In this document: positions 43,803-51,402 of the stretch, piece after piece
How the letters are laid out: every line of letters begins with the position of its first letter
Position numbering within the stretch: the stretch's first letter is position 1
NCBI GenBank assembly: GCA_048500255.1
Contig: JASNYH010000001.1
Span: 868,001 to 932,000, forward strand
DNA: 64,000 nt
Reading direction: 5' to 3'
DNA from: JAMHWF01 sp048500255
Lineage (GTDB): Bacteria > Pseudomonadota > Gammaproteobacteria > Burkholderiales > Burkholderiaceae_C
Made by a program: the position numbers and the translations under genes
Notes under the pieces: generated by a model
The model's database searches: none
What the model was told of the DNA's origin: nothing
The model's input: the letters and a program-made list of their open reading frames with translations, nothing else

Positions 43803-44933
43803 TCAGATCGGCTGCGCCAGCGCCATCAGCGAGTCGCGCATGATCTGCGCGTGCTCGGCCTTGCTGCCGCCGTCGATCTCGATGCGGCACAGCCGCTCGG
43901 AGTTCTGGATCACCATGCGGCAGCGCTCCCAGCGCCGCGCATGGAAGCGGTCGAGCGCGTCCTGCAGCGCGTCGGCGCGCGCCAGTTCGTCGGCGAGCAC
44001 GATGCCGCTCTCGATGCCGATGCCGGCACCCGACGCCAGGTGCGGCGTCGTCGCATGGACCGTGTCGCCGATCATCACGACGCGGCCGCGGTTCCACGGC
44101 GCGGGCACCAGCAGGTTCGCCAGCGGCCGGTAGTCGATGGCGGCCGCGGGCTCGAGCACGTGCGGGATCAGCGACTGCAGCAGCGGGTCGGCGAAAGGCC
44201 GCAGCAGGCCGGCGAGCACGGCCGGGAACGTCGCCTCGTCGATGTGCTCCTTCGTCGGCCGGTCCTCGGTGACGAACATGTACGCCTGCGCGCGCGACAC
44301 CGGATTGACGCCGACCTTGATGTGCCCGCCGTACCAGAGGCGCAGCCGCACGATCTCGGCCGGCCGCGGCAGCACGGCGCGCCACACGCCCTGGCCGATG
44401 TAGGCCGGCGGCTCGACCTCGGGAAACAGGCGCCCGCGCAGCTTCGAGTGCACGCCGTCGGCGCCGACGACGAGGTCGTAGCGCCGCGTCGTGCCGTCGG
44501 TGAATCCGACGCTGACGCCGCTCGCATCCTGCTCGAGATCGCACCAGGTGCAGCCGAGCCGCACCTCGACCCCTGCCGCGCGCGTCGTTCGGGAGAGCAT
44601 CGCGGCGAGTTCGGGCCGCATGATGGCGCCGCCGCCCGCCACGTCGGCACCGACCGGCCGGGGCGTGGGCATCTCAGCGATCCTGTGCCCGCCCGCGGTG
44701 TGCAGTTCGACGCCGTCGCACACCCAGCCCTTGTCGGCGAACTCGTCGTACAGGCCCAGCGTCGCCAGCGCCCGCAGCGTCGGGCCGCTGATCGAGATGC
44801 CGGCGCCGAGCGGACACCAGGCGGGATCGATCTCGACCAGGTCCACCGCCATGCCGGCACGGCGCATCCGGATCGCTGCCGCCATGCCCGAGAACCCTCC
44901 GCCGACGACGAGGACCTTGTTCACCGCTGCCAT
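43803..44933 (-). CDS. FAD-dependent aromatic-type monooxygenase (class A)
   Basis: 376 residues. Dinucleotide-binding GGGFSGMAAAIRMRRAG (about 10-26), the DG motif GADGVHSKLRG (about 157-167) and the FAD ribityl motif MIGDTVHATTPHLASGAGIG (about 287-306) are all present. Class A enzymes hydroxylate phenolic rings with NAD(P)H and O2. The ATG at 44933 overlaps the Rieske gene by 13 bp. It probably adds a hydroxyl group before or after ring modification in this operon. A second, more divergent FAD protein is encoded at 47552. Confidence 0.9.
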   Translation of the reverse strand: MAAVNKVLVVGGGFSGMAAAIRMRRAGMAVDLVEIDPAWCPLGAGISISGPTLRALATLGLYDEFADKGWVCDGVELHTAGGHRIAEMPTPRPVGADVAGGGAIMRPELAAMLSRTTRAAGVEVRLGCTWCDLEQDASGVSVGFTDGTTRRYDLVVGADGVHSKLRGRLFPEVEPPAYIGQGVWRAVLPRPAEIVRLRLWYGGHIKVGVNPVSRAQAYMFVTEDRPTKEHIDEATFPAVLAGLLRPFADPLLQSLIPHVLEPAAAIDYRPLANLLVPAPWNRGRVVMIGDTVHATTPHLASGAGIGIESGIVLADELARADALQDALDRFHARRWERCRMVIQNSERLCRIEIDGGSKAEHAQIMRDSLMALAQPI

Positions 44934-45319
44934 GGCTGCTCCTCCTGCTGCCGCTCTTCGTGTGCGTGCTCCTGCACGAATACCTCGCCGTGTGCGTCGA
45001 TCTCGAGCGCCAGCGGCTGCAACGTCAGGCCGACGCAGGGGCCGCGGATGCACCGCCCCGTGCCGGGGTCGAAGCGCGCGCCGTGCGCATGGCAGGCGAT
45101 CAGCCGGCCGCCCGCATCGAGGTACTCGTCGCGGCGCCAGGCCATCGGCGCGCCGGCGATGTGCGGGCAGGCGTTGCGCCACGCGCGCAGCCGCCCGTCA
45201 TGGCGTGCGACGAACACCGTGTCGCAGCCGGTGTCATAGGGGTCGAAGCCGCGTGCGCGACCCTCGCCGATGCTGGCCTCGTGGCACAGGTGTCTCACGT
45301 CGCGCGCCTCGCCGCTCAC
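44921..45319 (-). CDS. Rieske [2Fe-2S] ferredoxin-like protein
   Basis: 132 residues from the GTG at 45319, which overlaps the stop of the dioxygenase gene (GTGA). Cluster ligands are C51-P-H53 (NACPHIAGAPM) and C76-H-A-H79. The size is that of a stand-alone Rieske ferredoxin, without a catalytic ring-hydroxylating domain. It can donate electrons to the neighbouring monooxygenase or reactivate the iron of the extradiol enzyme. The tail is Glu/Gln/His-rich. Confidence 0.88.
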   Translation of the reverse strand: MSGEARDVRHLCHEASIGEGRARGFDPYDTGCDTVFVARHDGRLRAWRNACPHIAGAPMAWRRDEYLDAGGRLIACHAHGARFDPGTGRCIRGPCVGLTLQPLALEIDAHGEVFVQEHAHEERQQEEQPWQR

Positions 45320-46257
45320 GCGTAGTCGCCGTCGTTCGGCGTGCCCGGCCCGGGCGCCCACTTCCTGCGGTAGCGCAGCAGGAAGGCCTGCGACGCGTCG
45401 GCACCGAGCGCGGCCTCGCGCGGCTGCCACGCGGCGTCGTGCAGGTCCATGTCGGCGTCCATCTCGACGTGGCAGCCGAACGGGCTGTTGAAGTACCAGA
45501 ACCAGTTCGAGCCGAACTGGTGCCGCCCCGGCCCCCAGAAGCCCTGATAGCCCTTCTCGATGAAGCGCGAGCCGTTCTGCAGCACCTCGGTCGGCCCGCC
45601 GAAGTGGAAGGTGAAGTGCTCGACGCCCTGCATGTGCGGCGGCGCTCCGATCAGGAAGTGCGTGTGGTGGTCGAGCGTGCCGGCCGGCTGCAGGAACGGG
45701 CCGACGCCGGTGAAGCGGTCGGTGCAGCGAAAGCCGAGCCGCTGCACGTAGAACGCTTCCGACTTCGCCACGTCGGGCACGAAGTAGACGATGTGCGACA
45801 GCGTGCGCGGGCGGATCTGCGGCGCGGCGGCATTCACGCCGAGCGTGTTGGCCGCCCGCTGGATCGGCGAGCCGGGCGCGTTCGACAGCTCGCCGAGCTG
45901 CGCCACCGGCCGGCGCACGGTGCGCTGGAAGCCGAGCACGAAGCCGTCGTCGTCGTGCGACTCGAGCGAGCCGTCGGCCAGGCGACGCACCGGGCGATCG
46001 CGGCCGAGCTCCTCGGCGATCGCGTCGAGCGTCGCGGCGTCGGCGACGCCGAACAGCGTCTTGCGCAGGCTGCAGCCCGGCACCGGCGCCCTGGGCAGCG
46101 CGGCGTCGGATTCCTCTGCGATCACGACGGAGGTCCCGTCGAGCGCCTCGAAGCGGCCGCCGCCGGCGTCGACGAGGCCGTAGTCGCGAAGGTACTGCGC
46201 GGCGCCGGCGCGGTCGCCGATGCCGAACACCAGCGTGTCGAGTCCGACGATGTTCAT
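45316..46257 (-). CDS. VOC-superfamily extradiol-type ring-cleavage dioxygenase
   Basis: 313 residues in two VOC modules. The C-terminal module carries the likely iron ligands: a histidine in LSHIVYFVPD (about residue 154), one in GVEHFTFHFGG (about 214) and the glutamate in PFGCHVEMDADMD (about 266). This 2-His-1-Glu triad is that of type I extradiol dioxygenases (BphC/catechol 2,3-dioxygenase). The ATG at 46257 follows AAGGAGAGAG. It would open a catecholic ring made by the FAD monooxygenases, the product going to the alpha/beta hydrolase encoded next to it. Confidence 0.88.
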   Translation of the reverse strand: MNIVGLDTLVFGIGDRAGAAQYLRDYGLVDAGGGRFEALDGTSVVIAEESDAALPRAPVPGCSLRKTLFGVADAATLDAIAEELGRDRPVRRLADGSLESHDDDGFVLGFQRTVRRPVAQLGELSNAPGSPIQRAANTLGVNAAAPQIRPRTLSHIVYFVPDVAKSEAFYVQRLGFRCTDRFTGVGPFLQPAGTLDHHTHFLIGAPPHMQGVEHFTFHFGGPTEVLQNGSRFIEKGYQGFWGPGRHQFGSNWFWYFNSPFGCHVEMDADMDLHDAAWQPREAALGADASQAFLLRYRRKWAPGPGTPNDGDYA

Positions 46258-46282
46258 TGGAAGCTCTCTCCTTCGGAAGGGA

Positions 46283-47527
46283 TCAGGCCGCGACGCGCCC
46301 GCCGAGCGTCTCGGCGACCCAGTCGGCGATGTAGTGGCCGGCGTTGATCGAGTTGTCGAAGCTCGCGTGCTGCACGCCGCCCTCGCGGTCGGTGAAAACC
46401 TTCAGCTCGCGCTTCGGGCTGTTGACGAGCTGCTCGTAGGTGCGCTGCGCCCACTTCAGCGGAATCTGCGAGTCCTTCTCGCCGTGCGTAACGAGGAAGG
46501 GCACGCGGATCTTCTCGACGACACCGTCGAGGTGCACGTTGTCGGCGATGCGCATGAAGTCGTCGATGTCCTTCGCGCCCCAGACCCAGCACACGTGCGC
46601 CCAGTAGTGCGGCACCGGGAAGTCGCCCTCCTTCTCGAGGCGGCGCTTCTGCACGTCGCGCCAGTCGTGGTTGGCGCCCCAGCACACACCGGCGGCGAAG
46701 CGCGGCTCGAAGGCGACGGCGCGCGGGCAGTAGTAGCCGCCGAGCGAGACGCCCTCGCAGCCGATGCGCCGGACATCGACGTCGGCGCGCGTCTCGAGCC
46801 AGTCGACGATGCGGCTCGCCCAGTGCTCGGCGTCGTGGCGGGCCGTCATGCCGTGCAGGCGCAGCGCCTCGCCCGTGCCCGGCTGGTCGACGACGAGCGA
46901 CGACACGCCGCGCCTGGCGAGCCAGGCCGGCAGGCCGACGAGGACCTTCATCTCCTTGGTCGAATCGAGTCCGTTGAGCTGCACCAGGATCGGCGCGCGC
47001 TCGCCGGGGCGCAGCCCGTCGGCCGGTCGGTACAGCGCCGACAGGTGTCGGCGCGCCGGTGCACGGCCGCCCGAAACCGGCGCAGCCCCCTCGGGGGGTG
47101 GCCGATGCCCGGCATCGGCCTGGGGGCCGGGTTCGTAGGGAATCTCGACCCGCTCGACGCGCTCGCCCATCATGCGCGAGCCCTTCATGAACAGCTCGAG
47201 CCCGCGCCGGTAGAGATCGAGGCGCCCGGGCGCGTCGTGCGCCTGCAGCCGCTCGGCGGTGATCAGGTAGCTCGACGCGCGGCGCAGCTTCTCGCCGGCC
47301 GACAGCCGCCGCCCGCGCTGCTCGTCCTCGCCTGCCAGCTCGCAGAGGCGGTCGGCCATGCGCACCCAGGTCTCGCGAAAGGCCCGGGTGCCGGCGGCGT
47401 CGGGCGCCCTGGCGGCCTCCTGCAGCGGCGCGCACATGGTTTCGATCTCGCCGATGCGCGCGCCCATCTCGATCGCGAGATCGACCGACAGGTTCCAGAC
47501 GTAGTTGGTGGGGAAGTAGCGGAACAC
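46283..47527 (-). CDS. alpha/beta hydrolase, 2,6-dihydroxypseudooxynicotine-hydrolase/FrsA-like
   Basis: 414 residues with a GTG start. The helical N-terminal domain (1-120) is followed by the hydrolase core with nucleophile elbow GVSLGG (about 264-269), an acid in THGEKDSQIP and the histidine in NAGHYIADW. The two-domain layout and N-terminal helices resemble C-C hydrolases such as 2,6-dihydroxypseudooxynicotine hydrolase. Residues around 128-152 (GPQADAGHRPPPEGAAP) are encoded by an inserted GC-rich repeat. It probably cleaves the meta-fission product of the adjacent dioxygenase. Confidence 0.85.
   Translation of the reverse strand: MFRYFPTNYVWNLSVDLAIEMGARIGEIETMCAPLQEAARAPDAAGTRAFRETWVRMADRLCELAGEDEQRGRRLSAGEKLRRASSYLITAERLQAHDAPGRLDLYRRGLELFMKGSRMMGERVERVEIPYEPGPQADAGHRPPPEGAAPVSGGRAPARRHLSALYRPADGLRPGERAPILVQLNGLDSTKEMKVLVGLPAWLARRGVSSLVVDQPGTGEALRLHGMTARHDAEHWASRIVDWLETRADVDVRRIGCEGVSLGGYYCPRAVAFEPRFAAGVCWGANHDWRDVQKRRLEKEGDFPVPHYWAHVCWVWGAKDIDDFMRIADNVHLDGVVEKIRVPFLVTHGEKDSQIPLKWAQRTYEQLVNSPKRELKVFTDREGGVQHASFDNSINAGHYIADWVAETLGGRVAA
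47083..47127. repeat. GC-rich palindromic repeat element, copy 2
   Basis: CCCCCTCGGGGG (47086-47097) is followed by GCCGATGCC-C-GGCATCGGC (47101-47119) and a G-run. It is the same layout as copy 1 at 7042-7083. It lies inside the alpha/beta hydrolase frame and is translated as a Pro/Gly-rich insert. Confidence 0.55.
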
Positions 47528-47551
47528 GGGTTCGAAGACTCCTCGGGGCGT

Positions 47552-48676
47552 TCAGGCCGTGCGCTCGACGATCGGCGCGAGTCGGCGCGCGAGCGCCGCG
47601 ATGTCGGTCGCGGGCTCGGGGTCGAGGTCCCAGCGCGCGGCCTGCGAAGCGATCGCGTGCACGCGTGCGGCGCGGTCGACACGGCGCGCGGCGAAGCGCA
47701 CCAGCAGATCGTTGCGATCGAGGCCCGCGCGCAGCAGCTCGCCGAGCACCGTCGCGTCCTCGACCGACTGCGCGGCCGCCTGACCGAACTGCGGCGGCAG
47801 CACGTGAGCGTTGCTGCCCACGCGCAACGCGCCGCCGTCGTGCCATGCACCTGCCAGCACGCCGCTGCGCACCGGCCGGCCGACGACCTTCGCGTCGTCG
47901 CGCAGCGCCGCTCCAAGCCGGCCGAGCAGCGCGCCGTCGGCGGCGAGCGCGGTGCGCAGGGGCGCCGGCGAGCCGGCTGCCGGCACACCGGCCGGTCGCT
48001 CGTCGCGCAGCAGGGCCAGGCCCGCCTGGCGCACATTGACGGGCAGGACGAACGCCTTGCTGCGGCCCGGCCCGACGACCCACGTCAGCCGCTCGAGGCC
48101 TTGCGGCCGCGGCAGCAGCACGTAGTCCCAGCGCTGCAGCAGGCGTTCGGCGAGTGCGGGCAGCGGCAACTCGATGCCGGCGACGCCGACGGCACCCGCC
48201 AGCACGACGAGGTCGAAGCCGAGACGGCGACCGTCGGCCAGCCAGACGCACGGCTGCGCGCCGTGCGACTCGATCGCGCGCACGGCGCAGCGCCAGTGGA
48301 CGGCGGCGCCGCGCGCCAGGGCCGCGTCGTGCAGCACGCGCATCAGCTCCGCGTAGGGCATGCCGATCGCCGCCGGCAGGCGCACCCCGCCGAGCGACGG
48401 CGTCGCGATCTCGAAGTGCGCGCGGCCGTCGGCGTCGACGACCGACACGCCGTTGTAGGCAAAGCCGCGGCGCACGCAGGCCTCGGCCAGCCCGAGCGTC
48501 GCCAGGTCGCGCACCAGGTTGGGCACGATGTCGATGTGCGACGGCGGCGATGCGATGCCGGCATCGGCCTCGAAGACCTCGACGCGCGCGCCGGCCGTCG
48601 CCGCCGCCACGGCCGTGGCCAGCCCGGCCAGGCCGGCGCCGACGATGCCCAGGTGACTCGCGCGCGCCACGTTCAC
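47552..48676 (-). CDS. divergent FAD-dependent monooxygenase-like protein
   Basis: 374 residues; GTG start coupled (GTGA) to the leader ORF. The Rossmann motif HLGIVGAGLAGLATAVAAA (about 8-26) is good. The usual GD motif of class A hydroxylases appears as VGSNAHVLPPQFGQAAAQSVEDA with Asp replaced by Ser-Asn, and no clear DG motif is seen. It is therefore related to salicylate-hydroxylase-type proteins but altered at FAD/NAD-binding positions. It is the first gene of the leftward catabolic operon. Confidence 0.82.
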   Translation of the reverse strand: MNVARASHLGIVGAGLAGLATAVAAATAGARVEVFEADAGIASPPSHIDIVPNLVRDLATLGLAEACVRRGFAYNGVSVVDADGRAHFEIATPSLGGVRLPAAIGMPYAELMRVLHDAALARGAAVHWRCAVRAIESHGAQPCVWLADGRRLGFDLVVLAGAVGVAGIELPLPALAERLLQRWDYVLLPRPQGLERLTWVVGPGRSKAFVLPVNVRQAGLALLRDERPAGVPAAGSPAPLRTALAADGALLGRLGAALRDDAKVVGRPVRSGVLAGAWHDGGALRVGSNAHVLPPQFGQAAAQSVEDATVLGELLRAGLDRNDLLVRFAARRVDRAARVHAIASQAARWDLDPEPATDIAALARRLAPIVERTA

Positions 48677-48741
48677 ACGTGCGGGCCGCAGCCCATCCGC
48701 TGGGAACCCGGTGCGAGTTCACCCTGCTGGCGCGAAGCCAT
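48673..48741 (-). CDS. leader micro-ORF, 22 aa (MASRQQGELAPG...)
   Basis: The ATG at 48741 has GAGGAG 7 nt upstream and encodes MASRQQGELAPGSQRMGCGP-HV. Its TGA overlaps the GTG start of the FAD gene (GTGA), so it would be translationally coupled to the operon. A similar ORF (MARCQAEGELAPGIRKQPRG...) occupies the same place in the leader of the DUF1302 operon at 51403. Conservation of the peptide start, together with the good ribosome site, argues for real translation. It could be a leader peptide or a small functional peptide. Confidence 0.55.
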   Translation of the reverse strand: MASRQQGELAPGSQRMGCGPHV

Positions 48742-48828
48742 CCGTCGTCTCCTCTGTGCTCGTTGGAATGGGGTAAGCGAGAGGGTAGGAAATCTCGACG
48801 ATCCCGAAAATCGACTTCGATGGAACCC

Positions 48829-48864
48829 ACGATTCGACGGCATCGAATCGTCGAGGGTTAACCC
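48829..48864. promoter_or_regulatory. LysR-type operator of the leftward catabolic operon
   Basis: Perfect inverted repeat ACGATTCGA-CGGCA-TCGAATCGT at 48829-48851, containing the LysR T-N11-A core, followed by the palindrome GGGTTAACCC at 48855-48864. The same pair, in opposite orientation, precedes the DUF1302 operon at 51282-51317. The divergent LysR gene begins at 48877, so the site can serve autoregulation and operon activation. Confidence 0.75.
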
Positions 48865-48876
48865 CGTCCCACGCCC

Positions 48877-49803
48877 ATGCGCTTCAACCGCCTCGACCTC
48901 AACCTGCTGATCGCGCTCGACGCGCTGCTGCGCGAGCGCAGCATCACGCGCGCCGCCGAGCGCCTGAACCTGACGCCGTCGGCCGTGAGCAGCGCGCTGG
49001 CACGCCTGCGCGAATACTTCGACGACGAGTTGCTGGTCCAGGTCGGCCGCCGCATGGAACCGACACCCCGCGCCGAAGGCCTGCACGACGCCGTGCGCGA
49101 CGTGCTCGTGCGCATCGACAGCACGATTGCGGCCCAGCCGCTGTTCGACCCCGCGACATCGGACCGCACGTTCCGCATCTTCCTGTCGGACTACTCGCAG
49201 TTCGTGCTGGCGCCGCACCTGCTCGCGCTGGTGACGCAGCAGGGCTGCACCGCGTCCTTCGAGTTCCTGCCGCAGGTCACGAACCCGCAGCGCAGCCTCG
49301 AGCGCGGCGAGGCCGACCTGATGATCATTCCGCGCGGCTTCCTGTCGCCGGACCATCCGGAGGAAGTCCTCTACGAGGAGGACTTCGTCTGCGTCGTCTG
49401 GCGCGGCAGCGCGCTCGCGCAGGGCGAGCTGACGTTCGAGCGCTACCTCACGGCCGGCCATGTCGTCATGCAGCCGGCCGACGGCACCAGCGAGGCGTTC
49501 GAGACCTGGTTCGTCAGGCGCTACGGCGTGGCGCGCCGCGTCGCCGTCACGACCTACGGCTTCGCGACGCTGGCCGCGCTGGTGTGCGGCACCGACCACG
49601 TCGCGACGATGCACGCCCGACTGGCACGCGCGTTCGCCGCCGCCTGGCCGCTGGCGATCAAGCCGCCGCCGCTGCCGATCGAGCGCATGGAGCAGGCCAT
49701 GCAGTGGCACAAGTACCGCACCCAGGACCCGGGCCTGGCCTGGCTGCGCGCCCTGCTGCGCCAGGCCGTGCAGCGCATGGACGCCGGCGTGGCGGCCACT
49801 TGA
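48877..49803 (+). CDS. LysR-family regulator (NodD/NahR-type) of the catabolic/uptake regulon
   Basis: 308 residues. HTH LDLNLLIALDALLRERSITR, AERLNLTPSAVSSALARLREY; effector domain with LSDYSQFVLAPHLLALV and the WHKYRTQDPGLAWLRALL ending shared by the window's other LysR proteins. It is divergent from the eight-gene leftward operon. Identical palindromes at its own promoter and at 51282-51317 make it the prime candidate regulator for both operons. The inducer is probably an aromatic or related compound (inference). Confidence 0.92.
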   Translation: MRFNRLDLNLLIALDALLRERSITRAAERLNLTPSAVSSALARLREYFDDELLVQVGRRMEPTPRAEGLHDAVRDVLVRIDSTIAAQPLFDPATSDRTFRIFLSDYSQFVLAPHLLALVTQQGCTASFEFLPQVTNPQRSLERGEADLMIIPRGFLSPDHPEEVLYEEDFVCVVWRGSALAQGELTFERYLTAGHVVMQPADGTSEAFETWFVRRYGVARRVAVTTYGFATLAALVCGTDHVATMHARLARAFAAAWPLAIKPPPLPIERMEQAMQWHKYRTQDPGLAWLRALLRQAVQRMDAGVAAT

Positions 49804-49820
49804 CCTTCGTCAAACACCTG

Positions 49821-49836
49821 CGGCGCGAAAGCGCCG
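49821..49836. terminator. GAAA-tetraloop hairpin after LysR gene
   Basis: CGGCGC-GAAA-GCGCCG, a perfect 6-bp GC stem with a GNRA loop, lies 18 bp after the LysR stop codon. No T-tract follows. It may terminate or stabilise the LysR transcript before the next promoter. Confidence 0.45.
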
Positions 49837-49855
49837 GCACGGGGTGGTCGTCCAT

Positions 49856-49902
49856 GGTTGCCATGCCAAGTGGTTGACATACCAATCATCGCTGCCTAAT
49901 CT
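49856..49902 (+). promoter_or_regulatory. promoter of first methyltransferase gene, with motif shared with the corrinoid gene
   Basis: The 25-bp stretch 49856-49880 (GGTTGCCATGCCA then AGTGGTTGACAT) is 21/25 identical to 63001-63025 before the corrinoid gene. It contains TTGACA at 49874-49879, followed after 17 bp by TAATCT, a plausible sigma-70 pair. The shared bases upstream of the -35 suggest a common regulator binding there. Confidence 0.6.
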
Positions 49903-49961
49903 GCGCGCACGGCGATGCGCCGCGCCCGTCGGCGCGGCGGCCGCGAGCAGGAGCGAGCGCG

Positions 49962-51263
49962 ATGAGCGAGTGGGCGGAGAACGACCTGAATCGGCCGGCG
50001 AACGAGGCGCAGGCCGGCGCCGATGCCGCGCGCGCCGCCTACGACGCGCGCTGGCAGCGCATCCTCGACTGCGTGGCGTTGAAGCAGCCCGACCGCATGC
50101 CCGTCGTGCTCTACAGCATGTTCTGGCTCGCCCGCTACGGCGGCCTCAGCTACCGCGAGCTGATGCACGACTACGACCGCAACCTCGAGGTCTGCCAGCG
50201 CGCGCTGCTCGACTTCGACCCCGACGTCACCGGCCCGCTGGTGATGACGACGGCGATGGGCCGCGCGCTCGAGGCGCTCGAGTTCAAGCAGGTGCAGTGG
50301 CCGGGGCACGGCGTCGGCGACAACCAGCCCTACCAGTACCTCGATCGCGAGTACATGAAGGCCGACGAGTACGACGCGTTCACCTTCGATCCGACGGGCT
50401 ACTACCTCAAGACCTACCTGCCGCGCGTGGCCGGCGTCTTCGAGGGCTTCGACCAGCTGCCGTCGTTCCCGGGGCTGCACTACTTCCGGCTGATCGCGGG
50501 CGTGCGGCCGTTCGCGCGGCCCGAGGTGCGCGCGTCGTTCGAGCGCATCGTCAAGGCCGCCGAGGAGGCCGAGCGCTTCGTCCAGGCGCACATGACGTTC
50601 GTGCGCTACGCAGAGAACCACGGCTATCCGCTGATCAACGGCAGCACGTCGGCCGCGCCGTACGACGTCATCGCGGACTACTTCCGCGGCGCGACCGGAA
50701 TGATGAAGGACATGTACCGCCACAAGGACCGCCTGCACGAGCTGCTCGACAAGGCGACGCGCTTCCTGCTCGCGCAGACGATCGCGTCGGCGAAGGCGGC
50801 CGGGCACCCGATCGTCTTCATCCCGATCCACTGGGCGCCCGACGCCTTCATGTCCGAAAAGCAGTTCCGCGAGTTCTGGTGGCCTTCGTTCCGCCAGATG
50901 ATGATCGGGATGATCGACGCCGGCCTGATTCCGATGCCGCTGTGGGAGTCGGACTGCACGAAGCGGCTCGAGATCATCGCCGACGTGCCCAAGGGCAAGT
51001 GCATCTACTGGTTCGAGCGTACCGACATGGTCCGCGCTTACGAGGTGCTCGGCGACACCGTCGCGCTGCGCGGCAACCTGTCGCCTTCGATGATGACCAC
51101 GGGCACGCCGGCCGACGTCGATGCCGCGGTCAGACACCTCGTCGACAAGGTGTGGAACCGCGGCGGCAGCCTGATCCTCGACACGGCGTTCGGCATCCCC
51201 GACGAGACGCCGGTCGACAACGTGCGCGCGATGTTCGCCGCCGCGAGGAAGTACGCGGGCTGA
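49962..51263 (+). CDS. uroporphyrinogen-decarboxylase-family (corrinoid methyltransferase-type) protein, paralogue 1
   Basis: 433 residues. Family pattern of the MtaA/CmuA group (URO-D fold): DCVALKQPDRMPVVLYSMFW, WPGHGVGDNQPYQYLDREYM, FRGATGMMKDMYR, and the end ILDTAFGIPDETPVDNVRAM. In place of the HxC zinc site of methylcobamide:CoM methyltransferases it has W328-E329-S-D331-C332, then C347 in GKCIYWFE. The later Cys of GCGIPPDTP is Phe. These changes are the same in the two paralogues at 60341 and 61629. It probably moves a methyl group to or from the corrinoid protein at 63068. It has its own promoter and is separated from the other two copies by the uptake and Mo-enzyme genes. Confidence 0.85.
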   Translation: MSEWAENDLNRPANEAQAGADAARAAYDARWQRILDCVALKQPDRMPVVLYSMFWLARYGGLSYRELMHDYDRNLEVCQRALLDFDPDVTGPLVMTTAMGRALEALEFKQVQWPGHGVGDNQPYQYLDREYMKADEYDAFTFDPTGYYLKTYLPRVAGVFEGFDQLPSFPGLHYFRLIAGVRPFARPEVRASFERIVKAAEEAERFVQAHMTFVRYAENHGYPLINGSTSAAPYDVIADYFRGATGMMKDMYRHKDRLHELLDKATRFLLAQTIASAKAAGHPIVFIPIHWAPDAFMSEKQFREFWWPSFRQMMIGMIDAGLIPMPLWESDCTKRLEIIADVPKGKCIYWFERTDMVRAYEVLGDTVALRGNLSPSMMTTGTPADVDAAVRHLVDKVWNRGGSLILDTAFGIPDETPVDNVRAMFAAARKYAG

Positions 51264-51281
51264 TCCTGCGCCGCCCGACGG

Positions 51282-51317
51282 GGGTTAACCCTCGACGATT
51301 CGACGCCGTCGAATCGT
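51282..51317. promoter_or_regulatory. LysR-type operator of the DUF1302/uptake operon
   Basis: GGGTTAACCC at 51282-51291 and ACGATTCGA-CGCCG-TCGAATCGT at 51295-51317: the same elements as at 48829-48864, in reverse orientation. Homology with the other leader continues downstream through GTCGAGATTTCCTA to the micro-ORF. Spacing from operator to micro-ORF start is nearly identical (86 versus 88 bp). Confidence 0.75.
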
Positions 51318-51402
51318 GGCATCCATCGAAGTCATTTTTCGGGAGCGTCGAGATTTCCTAATCTCGCGCCTGCCCGATTCCCACAGAGACAAGAGACGAC
51401 GA

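Noticed and set aside
49874..49902. Sigma-54 promoter for the methyltransferase genes.
   Set aside because: No TGGCAC-N5-TTGC-type pair at proper spacing was found; TTGACA with a 17-bp spacer fits sigma-70 better.
51316..51402. Open frame beginning MASIEVIFRERRDFL in the DUF1302 leader, matched by MGSIEVDFRDRRDFL in the other leader (48830, minus strand).
   Set aside because: It overlaps the operator and promoter core, so similarity is explained by promoter DNA conservation. The start is GTG without ribosome site, and the two frames diverge after about 24 codons.
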